Assembly: GCF_900094705.1 (NCBI RefSeq)
Contig: NZ_FMAR01000001.1
Coordinates: 310,001 to 374,000, forward strand
DNA from: Chitinophaga costaii
Lineage (GTDB): Bacteria > Bacteroidota > Bacteroidia > Chitinophagales > Chitinophagaceae
DNA length: 64,000 bases
Direction: 5' to 3'
The position numbers were made by a program, and so were the translations under genes. The notes beneath the pieces are model-generated. The model was not told where the DNA came from. It did not search any database and was given only the letters and a program-made list of their open reading frames with translations. Shown piece after piece: positions 55,725 to 64,000 of this stretch; within the stretch, counting starts at the first letter, position 1; the number at the start of each line of letters is the position of its first letter.

Positions 55725-55773
55725 GTGTCGCTACCTTATTTTAATCCCACTTTCCTGCCCCGCCTTATATTTA

Positions 55774-55806
55774 GTCTATAGTTTATATAGGTTTTATGTA
55801 TTTTTG
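55774..55806 (+). promoter_or_regulatory. cysH promoter with dyad over the -33 region
   Basis: CTATA (55776-55780) and TATAG (55786-55790) form a small dyad in GTCTATAGTTTATATAG (55774-55790). TATTTTTG (55799-55806) is an exact -7 box, and the dyad covers the place of the -33 element. A similar half-site lies before the Rrf2 gene itself, so this is a candidate Rrf2 operator. Confidence 0.5.
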
Positions 55807-55868
55807 CACCATTGATCAATGCCACTGCCAGCTCATGGGCCGGTAATGGCGGCTGAAAAGGAAGTTAT

Positions 55869-56555
55869 ATGACTGCAATTACCACCACCACACTTGCAAA
55901 CAAGGACATTCCGGCAGCGATCACCTGGCTCACCACCCAATTTCCGGGCGCGGTGGCTTTTTCTACCTCCTTTGGGCAGGAAGACCAGGTGATTGCCGAT
56001 ATTATTTGGAAACATCAACTGCCCGTGCGCGTATTCACCCTCGATACCGGCCGGCTGTTCCAGGAAACGTACGACCTTATAGACCTTACCCGCGCCCGCT
56101 ACCAGCAGCCCATAGAAATATACTTTCCGGAAACGGCCGCAGTAGAAACCCTGCTGCGGGAAAAAGGGGTGAACAGCTTCTACGACTCCGTAGAAAACCG
56201 CAAGGAATGCTGTAACATCCGCAAAGTGGTACCCTTGAACCGCGCCCTGCAAGGGGTAAAGGTATGGATTACCGGGCTAAGGGCAGAACAATCGGAGAAT
56301 CGCCACGACATGCCCCTCATTGAGTGGGACGAACATCGCCAGCTTTATAAATACAATCCATTGATCAACTGGACGTTTGACCAGATGACCGACTACCTGG
56401 CCCAGTACCGCGTACCTTACAATAAGCTGCACGACAAGGGCTTTATCAGCATAGGCTGCGCGCCCTGTACCCGCGCCATTGAGCCGGGCGAACATCCCCG
56501 CGCAGGTCGCTGGTGGTGGGAGCTTTCCCAAAAAGAATGTGGCCTGCACGCCTAA
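55869..56555 (+). CDS. cysH: Phosphoadenylyl/adenylyl-sulfate reductase (APS-type, 4Fe-4S)
   Basis: A 228-residue enzyme that reduces activated sulfate to sulfite in the cytoplasm. The substrate loop is VAFSTSFGQEDQVIAD and the C-terminal redox tail is KECGLHA (C224). The cysteine pairs C114-C115 and C197-C200 (RKECCNIRK, IGCAPCTRA) bind a [4Fe-4S] cluster, which marks the type that accepts APS directly. This agrees with the absence of an APS kinase (CysC) domain in the neighbouring genes. It is followed by cysD and cysN on the same strand. Confidence 0.93.
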   Translation: MTAITTTTLANKDIPAAITWLTTQFPGAVAFSTSFGQEDQVIADIIWKHQLPVRVFTLDTGRLFQETYDLIDLTRARYQQPIEIYFPETAAVETLLREKGVNSFYDSVENRKECCNIRKVVPLNRALQGVKVWITGLRAEQSENRHDMPLIEWDEHRQLYKYNPLINWTFDQMTDYLAQYRVPYNKLHDKGFISIGCAPCTRAIEPGEHPRAGRWWWELSQKECGLHA

Positions 56556-56664
56556 GCGAAATATCTTCGCAAGGGCCAGGCGCAGCACCAGCCCCTTTGT
56601 TTTTAATGATCTTTTCCATGCATAACCCCGCTTCCTCAGCGGCGGCGGTGATAAATAATAATCA

Positions 56665-57573
56665 ATGAGTAATAAAATTCAATGGCAATTCCCCCAGGCG
56701 CTGGAAGATGAAGCGATATACATCCTGCGGGAAACGGCAGCGCAATTTGAGCGCCCGGCCATCCTGTTTTCCGGTGGTAAAGATTCCATCACCTTAGTAC
56801 GCCTGGCTCAAAAGGCTTTTTACCCGGGCAAAATACCCTTTCCCCTACTGCATGTAGACACCGGGCATAACTTCCCAGAAACCATCGCCTTCCGCGACGA
56901 ATTGGTAAGCTCGCTAAACCTGGACCTGGAAGTGCGCTATGTGCAGGATAGCATAGATCAGGGCAAAGTGCAGGAAGAAACCGGCAAATACGCCAGCCGC
57001 AACGCCCTGCAAACCGTGACCCTGCTGGATGCAATTGAATCGCTGAAATACGATGCCTGCATAGGCGGTGCCCGCCGAGATGAAGAAAAGGCCCGTGCCA
57101 AAGAACGCATCTTTTCCGTGCGCGATGAGTTTGGACAATGGAACGCCAAGATGCAACGCCCCGAACTGTTTGATATGCTGAACGGTAAGATCAATCTGGG
57201 TGAAAACGTACGCGTGTTCCCCATCTCTAACTGGACGGAGCTGGATGTATGGAACTATATCCGCCGGGAAAACCTGGCCATTCCTTCCATCTACTTCTCC
57301 CACGAACGCCCTATCATAGAGCGAGACGGCATGTACTGGCCTTACTCAGCATTCCTGAACACCACGGCATCAGAAAAACCTTTCCTGGGCCGCGTGCGCT
57401 TCCGCACCGTGGGCGACATGACCTGCACCGCCGCCGTAGTCTCCGATGCCGATAAACTGGAAGACATTATCTCCGAAATACTGGAAGCCAAGATATCCGA
57501 AAGAGGTGCCCGCATTGATGATAAACGTTCCGAAGCCGCCATGGAAAAACGCAAACAGGCCGGTTATTTTTAA
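56665..57573 (+). CDS. cysD: Sulfate adenylyltransferase subunit 2
   Basis: A 302-residue PP-loop ATP pyrophosphatase subunit that forms APS from sulfate and ATP with CysN. The PP-loop is FSGGKDSITLVRLA (36-41 SGGKDS). Other family pieces are LLHVDTGHNFPETIAFRDEL, GGARRDEEKARAKERIFSVR and the C-terminal RGARIDDKRSEAAMEKRKQA. Length equals that of E. coli CysD. The spacing to cysN is 17 bases, so the two are co-transcribed. Confidence 0.97.
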   Translation: MSNKIQWQFPQALEDEAIYILRETAAQFERPAILFSGGKDSITLVRLAQKAFYPGKIPFPLLHVDTGHNFPETIAFRDELVSSLNLDLEVRYVQDSIDQGKVQEETGKYASRNALQTVTLLDAIESLKYDACIGGARRDEEKARAKERIFSVRDEFGQWNAKMQRPELFDMLNGKINLGENVRVFPISNWTELDVWNYIRRENLAIPSIYFSHERPIIERDGMYWPYSAFLNTTASEKPFLGRVRFRTVGDMTCTAAVVSDADKLEDIISEILEAKISERGARIDDKRSEAAMEKRKQAGYF

Positions 57574-57590
57574 TCTTTAATTCGCAAACA

Positions 57591-58838
57591 ATGGAAGTAC
57601 TTCATATAGCCACCTCCGGCAGTGTAGACGACGGCAAAAGTACCCTGATAGGTCGCCTGCTGTACGATACAAAATCTATCACCCAGGATAAGCTGGAAGC
57701 CATACACGCCGCCAGCAAACGCAAAGGACTGGACTTTACTGATCTTTCCTTGCTTACAGATGGGCTGGTGGCCGAGCGCGAGCAAGGCATTACCATCGAT
57801 GTGGCACATATTTATTTTTCAACTCCCACCCGCAAGTACATCATTGCCGACACACCCGGCCATATAGAGTACACCCGCAACATGGTAACCGGTGCCTCTA
57901 CCGCGCAGGCCTCCCTCATTCTAGTAGATGCCCGCAGAGGCATTGTGGAACAAACTTTTCGGCATTTCTTTATTGCCAATATGCTACGCATCCCCTACCT
58001 GGTGGTGTGCGTGAATAAGATGGACCTTGTGGATTATAGCGAACAGCGTTTTAACGAGATCGTTGCCGAGTTTAAACAACTGATTACCGGCGCGGCCTTT
58101 AAAGAGCAGCACATCGTTTTTATTCCTATCTCCTCTTTGTATGGAGAAAACTTGGTAACCCGCACCGAAAAATTTAGCTGGTACCAGGGCGATACTTTAC
58201 TGGAGCATTTAGAAAAAATAGATATAGACCCGGCAGATGCCCGCCACCCCGCTCGCTTTCCGGTGCAGTACGTGATCCGGCCGCGCACCACGGCCTACCA
58301 CGATTTCCGGGGCTTTGCAGGCCGGGTGGCCAGTGGACATATACAAGTGGGCGACGAACTGGTAGCCCTCCCTTCAGGCAAGACCAGCAAGGTAAAGACA
58401 ATCGAAAAATTTGAACAACAACTGCCAGCCGCCCATGCCGGCGACAGTGTAATAATAACACTGGAAGATGAAATAGATGTAAGTCGCGGCAACCTCCTGG
58501 CCATTGCCAGCCAGCCTCCCTCATCCCGGAAGGAGATTACAGCGGGCATTTGCTGGATGGACCAACAAAAACTGGTACCTGGCAAGACCTATCTTTTGCA
58601 GCACGGTGTAAACCGCATCAAAGCAAAGGTACAGGGCATTATACACGTAATAGACGTTACTAACAACCAGGTGATCCCAGATAAAAAAGAACTGGGGCTT
58701 AACGACATCGGCACAATTACCCTCAAAACCGCCCAGCCCATTTTTGCGGACACCTTCACGGAAAATCCAGGTAATGGCGCCTTCATCCTCATCGATGAAT
58801 TCAGCAATGCCACGGTAGCCGTAGGGTTTGTGGAATAA
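57591..58838 (+). CDS. cysN: Sulfate adenylyltransferase subunit 1 (GTPase)
   Basis: A 415-residue translation-factor-like GTPase that drives APS synthesis by CysD. The P-loop is GSVDDGKS (10-17), with DTPGHIEYTRNMVTGAS and VNKMDLVDYS. Beta-barrel domains follow. It ends at about 415 residues without the C-terminal APS kinase found in NodQ-type fusions, consistent with direct APS reduction by CysH. A strong terminator (58894-58924) closes the operon. Confidence 0.96.
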   Translation: MEVLHIATSGSVDDGKSTLIGRLLYDTKSITQDKLEAIHAASKRKGLDFTDLSLLTDGLVAEREQGITIDVAHIYFSTPTRKYIIADTPGHIEYTRNMVTGASTAQASLILVDARRGIVEQTFRHFFIANMLRIPYLVVCVNKMDLVDYSEQRFNEIVAEFKQLITGAAFKEQHIVFIPISSLYGENLVTRTEKFSWYQGDTLLEHLEKIDIDPADARHPARFPVQYVIRPRTTAYHDFRGFAGRVASGHIQVGDELVALPSGKTSKVKTIEKFEQQLPAAHAGDSVIITLEDEIDVSRGNLLAIASQPPSSRKEITAGICWMDQQKLVPGKTYLLQHGVNRIKAKVQGIIHVIDVTNNQVIPDKKELGLNDIGTITLKTAQPIFADTFTENPGNGAFILIDEFSNATVAVGFVE

Positions 58839-58893
58839 ATGGAAACCTCCACCTGCTAAGGGAATTACATAGATTGATACTGTCATAAAAACA

Positions 58894-58924
58894 AAAACGC
58901 TTCGAAATAACATCGAAGCGTTTT
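58894..58924 (+). terminator. Terminator after cysN
   Basis: AAAACGCTTCGA (58894-58905) and TCGAAGCGTTTT (58913-58924) form a perfect 12-bp stem with a 7-base loop; it can serve both the plus-strand cys operon and the converging gene. Confidence 0.85.
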
Positions 58925-58999
58925 GCATGTAAATGGTTGGCTCTTATAATTAACTTTTACGCGACACGATTCTATAATCCGTGCACGCATCGCACTTTA

Positions 59000-59944
59000 T
59001 TATTGCTTCAAATTCTTAATCATATCTACCGTCATCTTTTCCAGGTCGTATTCATGCTTCCAGCCCCAGTCGTTGCGGGCCAGTTCATCGTCTATACTAC
59101 CCGGCCAGCTATCGGCTATTTGCTGACGGTAATCGGGTTCGTAACGCATGGTAAAGCCGGGAACATGTTTGCCTATTTCAGCACCGATTTCTTTCGGGGA
59201 GAAGCTCATAGCACCCAGGTTGTAAGAAGAGCGCACCTTGATATGATCTTTGGGCGCTTCCATGAGTTCTATGGTAGCGCGGATGGCGTCTGGCATATAC
59301 ATCATGGGTAGGTAGGTATCTTCTTTGAGGAAGCAGTTATAGGCCTTGCTTTCCAGTGCATCATGAAAAATTTCGATGGCGTAATCTGTAGTGCCGCCGC
59401 CGGGGGCGGACTTATAACTGATAAGGCCGGGATAGCGCAGGCTGCGTACATCTATGCCATAGCGATGGTTATAATATTCGCACCAGCGCTCTCCGGCAAA
59501 TTTGCTGATGCCATAAATTGTAGTAGGCTCAATCACCGTATGCTGCGGCGTATCCACCTTCGGCGAAGTTTGGCCAAATACGGCGATGGAACTGGGCCAG
59601 TATATTTTATCGAGCCCTTCTTCCTTGGCAATGTCCAGTACATTCAGCAGGCTTTGCATATTGATATGCCAGGCCAGCAGGGGATTTTTTTCGCCGGTGG
59701 CGGAGAGAATGGCGGCCAGCAGGTATATCTGGGTAATGTTGTGACGGATTACCAGCACATGCAGCATTTCCTTGTTCATCACATCCAGCGACACATAGGG
59801 GCCGGAGCCTTTCAGCAGTTCATGTTCCTCCCGCAGATCGGAGGCTACCACGTTGGTATCGCCATACATCTTACGCAAGGCCAGGGTAAGCTCCACGCCA
59901 ATCTGTCCGCAGGCACCGATCACCAATATCTTATCTTTCTTCAT
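59000..59944 (-). CDS. SDR-type L-threonine 3-dehydrogenase (NAD-dependent epimerase/dehydratase family)
   Basis: A 314-residue extended short-chain dehydrogenase from the ATG at 59942-59944; an upstream start would add 33 unrelated residues. The NAD-binding loop is VIGACGQIGVELTLAL and the catalytic YxxxK is in IYGISKFAGERW. The signature RYPGLISYKSAPGGGTTDYA matches the SDR-type threonine dehydrogenases that oxidise L-threonine to 2-amino-3-oxobutyrate. It is a single gene converging on the cys operon. Confidence 0.88.
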   Translation of the reverse strand: MKKDKILVIGACGQIGVELTLALRKMYGDTNVVASDLREEHELLKGSGPYVSLDVMNKEMLHVLVIRHNITQIYLLAAILSATGEKNPLLAWHINMQSLLNVLDIAKEEGLDKIYWPSSIAVFGQTSPKVDTPQHTVIEPTTIYGISKFAGERWCEYYNHRYGIDVRSLRYPGLISYKSAPGGGTTDYAIEIFHDALESKAYNCFLKEDTYLPMMYMPDAIRATIELMEAPKDHIKVRSSYNLGAMSFSPKEIGAEIGKHVPGFTMRYEPDYRQQIADSWPGSIDDELARNDWGWKHEYDLEKMTVDMIKNLKQ

Positions 59945-60212
59945 AGTTGCTTGTTGTGGGCCAAAATTACTTGGTTGTGTAATATTAACTGCTTGCCGGT
60001 GGATTTTATAACCCGCCAACAGGTGTTTACAGTGCGGTAACAATACCGGTGGTTAGCACCGGCAGGCGTTATATCGGAAAGTGCCATTGCCAGGGCATTT
60101 GCCGGTATTTGGTATAAAAAAGAACCTACTCACATTACAGTTTCATGACAATCTCATAAGGAGCGTTTCCTGGCGGAAAGCCTGCATCTTAGGCAATGCC
60201 CTTGAAAACAAC

Positions 60213-60220
60213 TAATTTTG
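60213..60220 (+). promoter_or_regulatory. kdsA -7 box
   Basis: TAATTTTG matches TAnnTTTG, 24 bases before the chosen kdsA start at 60245. No good -33 TTTG is visible. Confidence 0.5.
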
Positions 60221-60244
60221 CAAAAATTAAAGCAGCTCATTGTA

Positions 60245-61066
60245 ATGGAACAACTTCAGCAAATTTTTAAAGACCAGCCTTATCATACAGACAACTTTTT
60301 CCTGATTGCCGGTCCTTGTGTGATCGAAGACGAAGCCCTGCTGATGCAGGTGGCAGAGCGCGTATCCGCCATTTGCAAACGCCTGGAAATTCCCTATGTT
60401 TTTAAAGCCTCTTACCGTAAGGCCAACCGTACCAGCGTACATTCCTTCACTGGCATTGGCGATGTTGAGGGCTTAGAACTGCTGCAAAAAATTGGCAAAA
60501 CCTTTAACCTCCCCGTAACCACCGATATTCACTCTGCTGCGGAAGCCGCCATGGCAGCCGCTTACGTAGATGTACTCCAGATCCCGGCTTTCCTGTGCCG
60601 CCAGACCGATATCCTGATGGCCGCCGCCGAAACAGGGAAACTGGTGAATGTGAAGAAGGGACAATTTCTGAGTGGTGAAGGCATGAAGTTTGCCGTAGAA
60701 AAAATCAGACAAGCAGGTAATAACAATATATGGCTCACAGAACGGGGCACCACCTTTGGTTACCAGGATCTGGTGGTAGACTATCGCAACATTCCGATTA
60801 TGAAGGCCCATGGCGTTCCCGTGGTAATGGACTGTACTCATTCGTTGCAACAGCCCAATCAAAGCAGCGGTGTAACTGGAGGTAATCCACAGATGATAGG
60901 CACTATAGCCAAAGCCGCCATTGCAACGGGTGCAGACGGTTTGTTTATAGAAACCCATCCCATTCCCAGCCAGGCCAAATCCGATGGTGCCAATGTGTTG
61001 CAGCTGGACCTGCTGGAGCCCTTGCTGGAAGAACTGGTGGCATTGCGCCGGGCTGTGAAGCGATAA
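60245..61066 (+). CDS. kdsA: 3-deoxy-8-phosphooctulonate synthase
   Basis: A 273-residue enzyme that condenses phosphoenolpyruvate and arabinose 5-phosphate to KDO-8-phosphate for lipopolysaccharide. The ATG at 60245 is chosen because the -7 box ends at 60220. Motifs are FFLIAGPCVIEDEALLMQVA, FKASYRKANRTSVHSFTGIG, CRQTDILMAAAETGK and GLFIETHPIPSQAKSDGANV. It stands alone on the plus strand, followed by a small conserved gene. Confidence 0.96.
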   Translation: MEQLQQIFKDQPYHTDNFFLIAGPCVIEDEALLMQVAERVSAICKRLEIPYVFKASYRKANRTSVHSFTGIGDVEGLELLQKIGKTFNLPVTTDIHSAAEAAMAAAYVDVLQIPAFLCRQTDILMAAAETGKLVNVKKGQFLSGEGMKFAVEKIRQAGNNNIWLTERGTTFGYQDLVVDYRNIPIMKAHGVPVVMDCTHSLQQPNQSSGVTGGNPQMIGTIAKAAIATGADGLFIETHPIPSQAKSDGANVLQLDLLEPLLEELVALRRAVKR

Positions 61067-61148
61067 GCGGGTAGATAACCTTCCTGCCCCTCACCGCTCC
61101 CAACCGTCGCGGCACAAACTTTGCTAACTTTTCATCAAATCTTCCCCC

Positions 61149-61541
61149 ATGATCAAAATACATGACCTCCGCGTAGGCGACACCGTAGTAGCTCAATACG
61201 AAGGCGTCCTCAAACAAGGCGTAGTGACCGGTCTTAACCACGATGAAAAGCAAATTAGTGTGGTAACCGACGAACAGGAATTCTGGTACAACCAGGAAGA
61301 CCTCTTCCCTATTGCTCTTGGCGAAGAGCAATTGGCTGCGCTAAAATTTACCCGCAATAATAATATTACCCAAGGTGCGCAATACGAACGCGGACCGTTT
61401 ATCATCCGCTTCTACGTGAGCGATGGTGAAAAGCATACCGCCCTCCAGTACCGCGATGAGATCCGTGAGCTGAAAGGCGATCTCACGGTGAATACCTTGC
61501 AGAATCATTATACCGCCATGACCAATTTTCACCTGGACTGA
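61149..61541 (+). CDS. Hypothetical protein, Chitinophagaceae-type
   Basis: A 130-residue soluble protein: IKIHDLRVGDTVVAQYEGVL, then FWYNQEDLFPIALGEEQLAA and a C-terminal NHYTAMTNFHLD. The first part looks like a small SH3-like barrel. I do not recognise a named family. It lies 82 bases after kdsA and ends just before a very strong terminator, so it could share the kdsA transcript. Confidence 0.7.
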   Translation: MIKIHDLRVGDTVVAQYEGVLKQGVVTGLNHDEKQISVVTDEQEFWYNQEDLFPIALGEEQLAALKFTRNNNITQGAQYERGPFIIRFYVSDGEKHTALQYRDEIRELKGDLTVNTLQNHYTAMTNFHLD

Positions 61542-61575
61542 TCCAGGGACACAAAACGACTTATGTACAAAAAAA

Positions 61576-61619
61576 AGCGAATCGTACAGTACAACAGGTA
61601 CTGTACGATTCGCTTTTTT
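61576..61619. terminator. Strong bidirectional terminator
   Basis: AGCGAATCGTACAGTAC (61576-61592) and GTACTGTACGATTCGCT (61598-61614) form a perfect 17-bp stem with loop AACAG, flanked by A and T runs. It serves the converging genes at 61149-61541 and 61656-61877. Confidence 0.92.
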
Positions 61620-61655
61620 CATTTTGATGTAAAAAGGCGAAAGGGGAAGAAGCTT

Positions 61656-61877
61656 TTACAGGGAACGTAATGGATTACGGCGGTCACGAAGGATATAATC
61701 CTTCATGTTTACCCAAAAGGCCAGTATCATATACACGATAACCGGCGAACCCATAGCCAGAAAAGTAATGTAAATAAAAAACAGCCGGATGCGGGAAGTG
61801 GCAATACCCAAGCGCTCTCCGATAGCAGTGCAGACCCCGAAAGCCTGCCATTCTACAAATTCTTTTAAGCGGTTCAT
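61656..61877 (-). CDS. Small PspC domain protein
   Basis: A 73-residue protein with a PspC domain: AFGVCTAIGERLGIATSRIR then LFFIYITFLAMGSPVIVYMI, one to two membrane helices, and a short basic tail. PspC proteins act in membrane-stress response in enterobacteria; these short Bacteroidota forms are of unknown role. It is a single gene. Confidence 0.85.
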   Translation of the reverse strand: MNRLKEFVEWQAFGVCTAIGERLGIATSRIRLFFIYITFLAMGSPVIVYMILAFWVNMKDYILRDRRNPLRSL

Positions 61878-62136
61878 ATATCAAATTTATCAAATTCCCT
61901 TCATAAAATGAAGTAAGTGCCTTACAGAAATTGTGCCTGGACGGGGAAGGAAATATATTATTTATATATTAAAAATAATATTACTATGAATTTATTTTAT
62001 AACCATCTCACCCTGAGGCAGGTACAAGGGCTGGCGTGGCCGGCGGCCCCCATCAATTGCAGCTTTTAACCTTGCAACAACGAAATTTTAGTTAATTTCG
62101 CGGTGCAATTTATTCATCGTTAATATATTTTTTATC
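61878..62136. promoter_or_regulatory. Divergent promoter region; aconitase promoter at 62072-62100
   Basis: TTG (62072-62074), an 18-base spacer and TAATTTCG (62093-62100) resemble the TTTG/TAnnTTTG promoter with one mismatch, 36 bases before the aconitase ATG. An AT-rich stretch lies at about 61950-61998; no gene is seen. Confidence 0.5.
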
Positions 62137-64000
62137 ATGGTGTTTGACATAGACGTAATTAAGAAAGTGTATGCGGCCTTACCGGGTAAAGTGGAAGCTA
62201 CCCGCAAGATGCTAGGTCGCCCGCTTACATTGGCCGAAAAGATTTTATATGCTCACCTGTACGCTCCGACTACCGCTGCTTATGAGAGAGGTAAGTCCTA
62301 TGTAGAATTTGCACCAGACCGCGTAGCCATGCAGGACGCCACTGCCCAGATGGCCCTGCTGCAATTTATGACCTGTGGCCGCGACCAGGTAGCTGTACCC
62401 TCTACCGTACACTGTGATCACCTGATCCAGGCCAAAACCGGCGCCGTAGCCGATCTTAACACTGCTCTCGACACCAATAAAGAAGTGTATGATTTCCTTG
62501 CTTCTATTTCCAATAAATATGGTATCGGCTTCTGGAAACCCGGCGCCGGCATTATTCACCAGGTAGTACTGGAAAATTATGCCTTTCCCGGTGGAATGAT
62601 GATTGGTACCGACTCCCACACCCCTAATGCGGGTGGCCTTGGTATGCTGGCCATTGGCGTAGGTGGTGCAGACGCCGTAGACGTTATGGCCGGCCTGCCC
62701 TGGGAACTGAAAATGCCTAAACTCATTGGCGTAAAACTAACCGGTAAACTGAGCGGCTGGGTATCTCCCAAAGATGTGATCCTGCGTGTAGCAGGTATCC
62801 TCACCGTAAAAGGCGGTACTGGCGCTATTGTGGAATACTTTGGTGAAGGCGCAGACAGCCTGAGCGCCACGGGTAAAGGCACCATCTGCAACATGGGTGC
62901 TGAAATTGGTGCTACCTGCTCCGTATTTGCTTATGACGATAAAATGTCTGCCTACCTGCGCTCTACCAGCCGCGAAGAACTGGCTTCCATGGCCGATGCC
63001 GTGAAAGAACACCTCCGCCCGGATGAAGCCATTTATAGCGATCCTTCCAAATTTTACGACCAGGTAATCGAAATTAACCTGGACGAATTGGAACCACATG
63101 TAAACGGCCCCTTTACGCCAGACCTGGCCTGGCCTATCTCCAAATTTGCACAGGCCGTAAAGGAAAATAACTGGCCGGAGAAACTGGAAGTAGCTCTTAT
63201 CGGCAGTTGCACTAACTCCTCTTATGAAGACATTAGCCGTTCTGCTTCCTTGGCCAAACAAGCCATTCAGAAGAACCTGGACGTAAAATCTGAATTTACC
63301 ATTACCCCGGGTTCTGAACTGGTGCGCTTCACCATTGAACGCGATGGCTTGCTCAATACCTTTGACCAGATTGGCGGCGTAGTACTGGCCAATGCCTGCG
63401 GTCCCTGCATCGGGCAATGGGCGCGTCATATAGACGATCCCAACCGCAAGAACTCAATCATTACTTCCTTTAACCGCAACTTCGCCAAACGCAACGACGG
63501 CCTGGCTTCTACCCATGCCTTTGTAGCTTCTCCGGAGATTGTAACCGCCCTGGCCATTGCCGGCGACCTGACCTTTAACCCCCTCACCGACACCCTGAAA
63601 AACAGGGCCGGCGAAAACGTGAAACTGGACGAGCCTACTGGTTATGAACTGCCTCCGCAAGGCTTCTCCGTGGATGATCCGGGTTTCCAGCCGCCTGCTG
63701 CCGATGGTAGCGGCGTAGAGGTAATTGTATCGCCTACCTCCGACCGCCTGCAACTGCTGGCCCCCTTTGCCGCCTGGGAAGGTACTGACCTGAAAGGCCT
63801 GAAACTGCTCATCAAAGCAAAAGGTAAATGTACCACCGACCACATCTCCATGGCCGGCCCCTGGTTGAAATACCGTGGTCACCTGGACAACATCTCCAAC
63901 AACATGCTGATTGGCGCGGTGAATGCATTCAATGATAAAACCGACACTGTTAAGAACGAGCTGACGGGGGAATATGGTTCCGTACCCGCCACCGCCCGTG
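62137..64000 (+). CDS. Aconitate hydratase (mitochondrial-type), partial at 3' end
   Basis: The frame starts at ATG 62137 ([20 protein letters not shown]) and is still open at the window end, giving about 621 of an expected 750 or so residues. The [4Fe-4S] ligands are in [11 protein letters not shown] (first Cys) and [10 protein letters not shown] (second and third). Substrate motifs [26 protein letters not shown] and [15 protein letters not shown] are intact. It interconverts citrate and isocitrate in the TCA cycle. The sequence is of the mitochondrial-like COG1048 type typical of Bacteroidota rather than AcnB. Confidence 0.96.
   Translation, partial: MVFDIDVIKKVYAALPGKVEATRKMLGRPLTLAEKILYAHLYAPTTAAYERGKSYVEFAPDRVAMQDATAQMALLQFMTCGRDQVAVPSTVHCDHLIQAKTGAVADLNTALDTNKEVYDFLASISNKYGIGFWKPGAGIIHQVVLENYAFPGGMMIGTDSHTPNAGGLGMLAIGVGGADAVDVMAGLPWELKMPKLIGVKLTGKLSGWVSPKDVILRVAGILTVKGGTGAIVEYFGEGADSLSATGKGTICNMGAEIGATCSVFAYDDKMSAYLRSTSREELASMADAVKEHLRPDEAIYSDPSKFYDQVIEINLDELEPHVNGPFTPDLAWPISKFAQAVKENNWPEKLEVALIGSCTNSSYEDISRSASLAKQAIQKNLDVKSEFTITPGSELVRFTIERDGLLNTFDQIGGVVLANACGPCIGQWARHIDDPNRKNSIITSFNRNFAKRNDGLASTHAFVASPEIVTALAIAGDLTFNPLTDTLKNRAGENVKLDEPTGYELPPQGFSVDDPGFQPPAADGSGVEVIVSPTSDRLQLLAPFAAWEGTDLKGLKLLIKAKGKCTTDHISMAGPWLKYRGHLDNISNNMLIGAVNAFNDKTDTVKNELTGEYGSVPATAR

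Overview
The window comes from a Bacteroidota genome, most likely Chitinophagaceae (Chitinophaga-like). The grounds are SusC/SusD, FecR and ECF sigma genes, type IX secretion (T9SS) components with a CHU_C-type C-terminal sorting domain, a tmRNA tag ending in FAMAA, many TAnnTTTG (-7) promoter boxes with no Shine-Dalgarno pattern, and the gene order parA-parB-DUF5683-dapB. Placement is by family recognition only; no search was run.

Layout. 1-13.5 kb is a polysaccharide utilisation locus on the minus strand: a GH27 alpha-galactosidase, an ECF sigma factor, a FecR anti-sigma, SusC (with STN signalling domain), SusD, a surface lipoprotein and a GH95 alpha-L-fucosidase cut by the window edge. The sigma and FecR genes are separated by a three-gene plus-strand redox cassette (peroxiredoxin, Crp/Fnr regulator, AhpD-like protein). 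The two outer promoters of this cassette share a phased 12-bp element. 13.5-18.2 kb is loosely packed: a membrane-SRPBCC protein, a DUF1440 protein, a secreted yellow/MRJP-like beta-propeller and a 5'-truncated Fic gene.

18.2-21.2 kb is a small island at the 3' end of the tmRNA gene ssrA. A 22-bp copy of the ssrA end lies 2.5 kb away next to an orphan terminator, and between the copies lies an AbiEi/AbiEii toxin-antitoxin pair with no integrase. 21.3-30.1 kb is core: rseP-dxr, a GH3-family enzyme, rplU-rpmA, a lysine/alanine-repeat histone-like protein, a PolX-like protein with altered palm acidic residues, a DsbA-family protein and a GNAT enzyme.

30.5-41.1 kb holds a PorP/SprF-family protein and a very large (about 3180 aa) T9SS type B surface protein made of a three-domain module repeated six times. 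Right of it, 41.38-41.55 kb is a very AT-rich gap with two perfect DnaA boxes, a candidate oriC, with parA/parB 10 kb further on. 41.7-64 kb is housekeeping: ahcY, pdxJ, porQ, lon, outer-membrane barrels, a membrane-anchored metallophosphoesterase, parA-parB-DUF5683-dapB, an Rrf2 regulator with cysH-cysD-cysN (sulfate assimilation by APS reduction), an SDR-type threonine dehydrogenase, kdsA, a PspC protein and the start of an aconitase gene.

How the genes fit together: SusC STN domain, FecR and ECF sigma should form a trans-envelope signalling chain for the glycan locus. PorQ and PorP/SprF with the giant protein form a secretion/adhesion set. Rrf2 with cysHDN forms a sulfur regulon. All functions are inferred from sequence.
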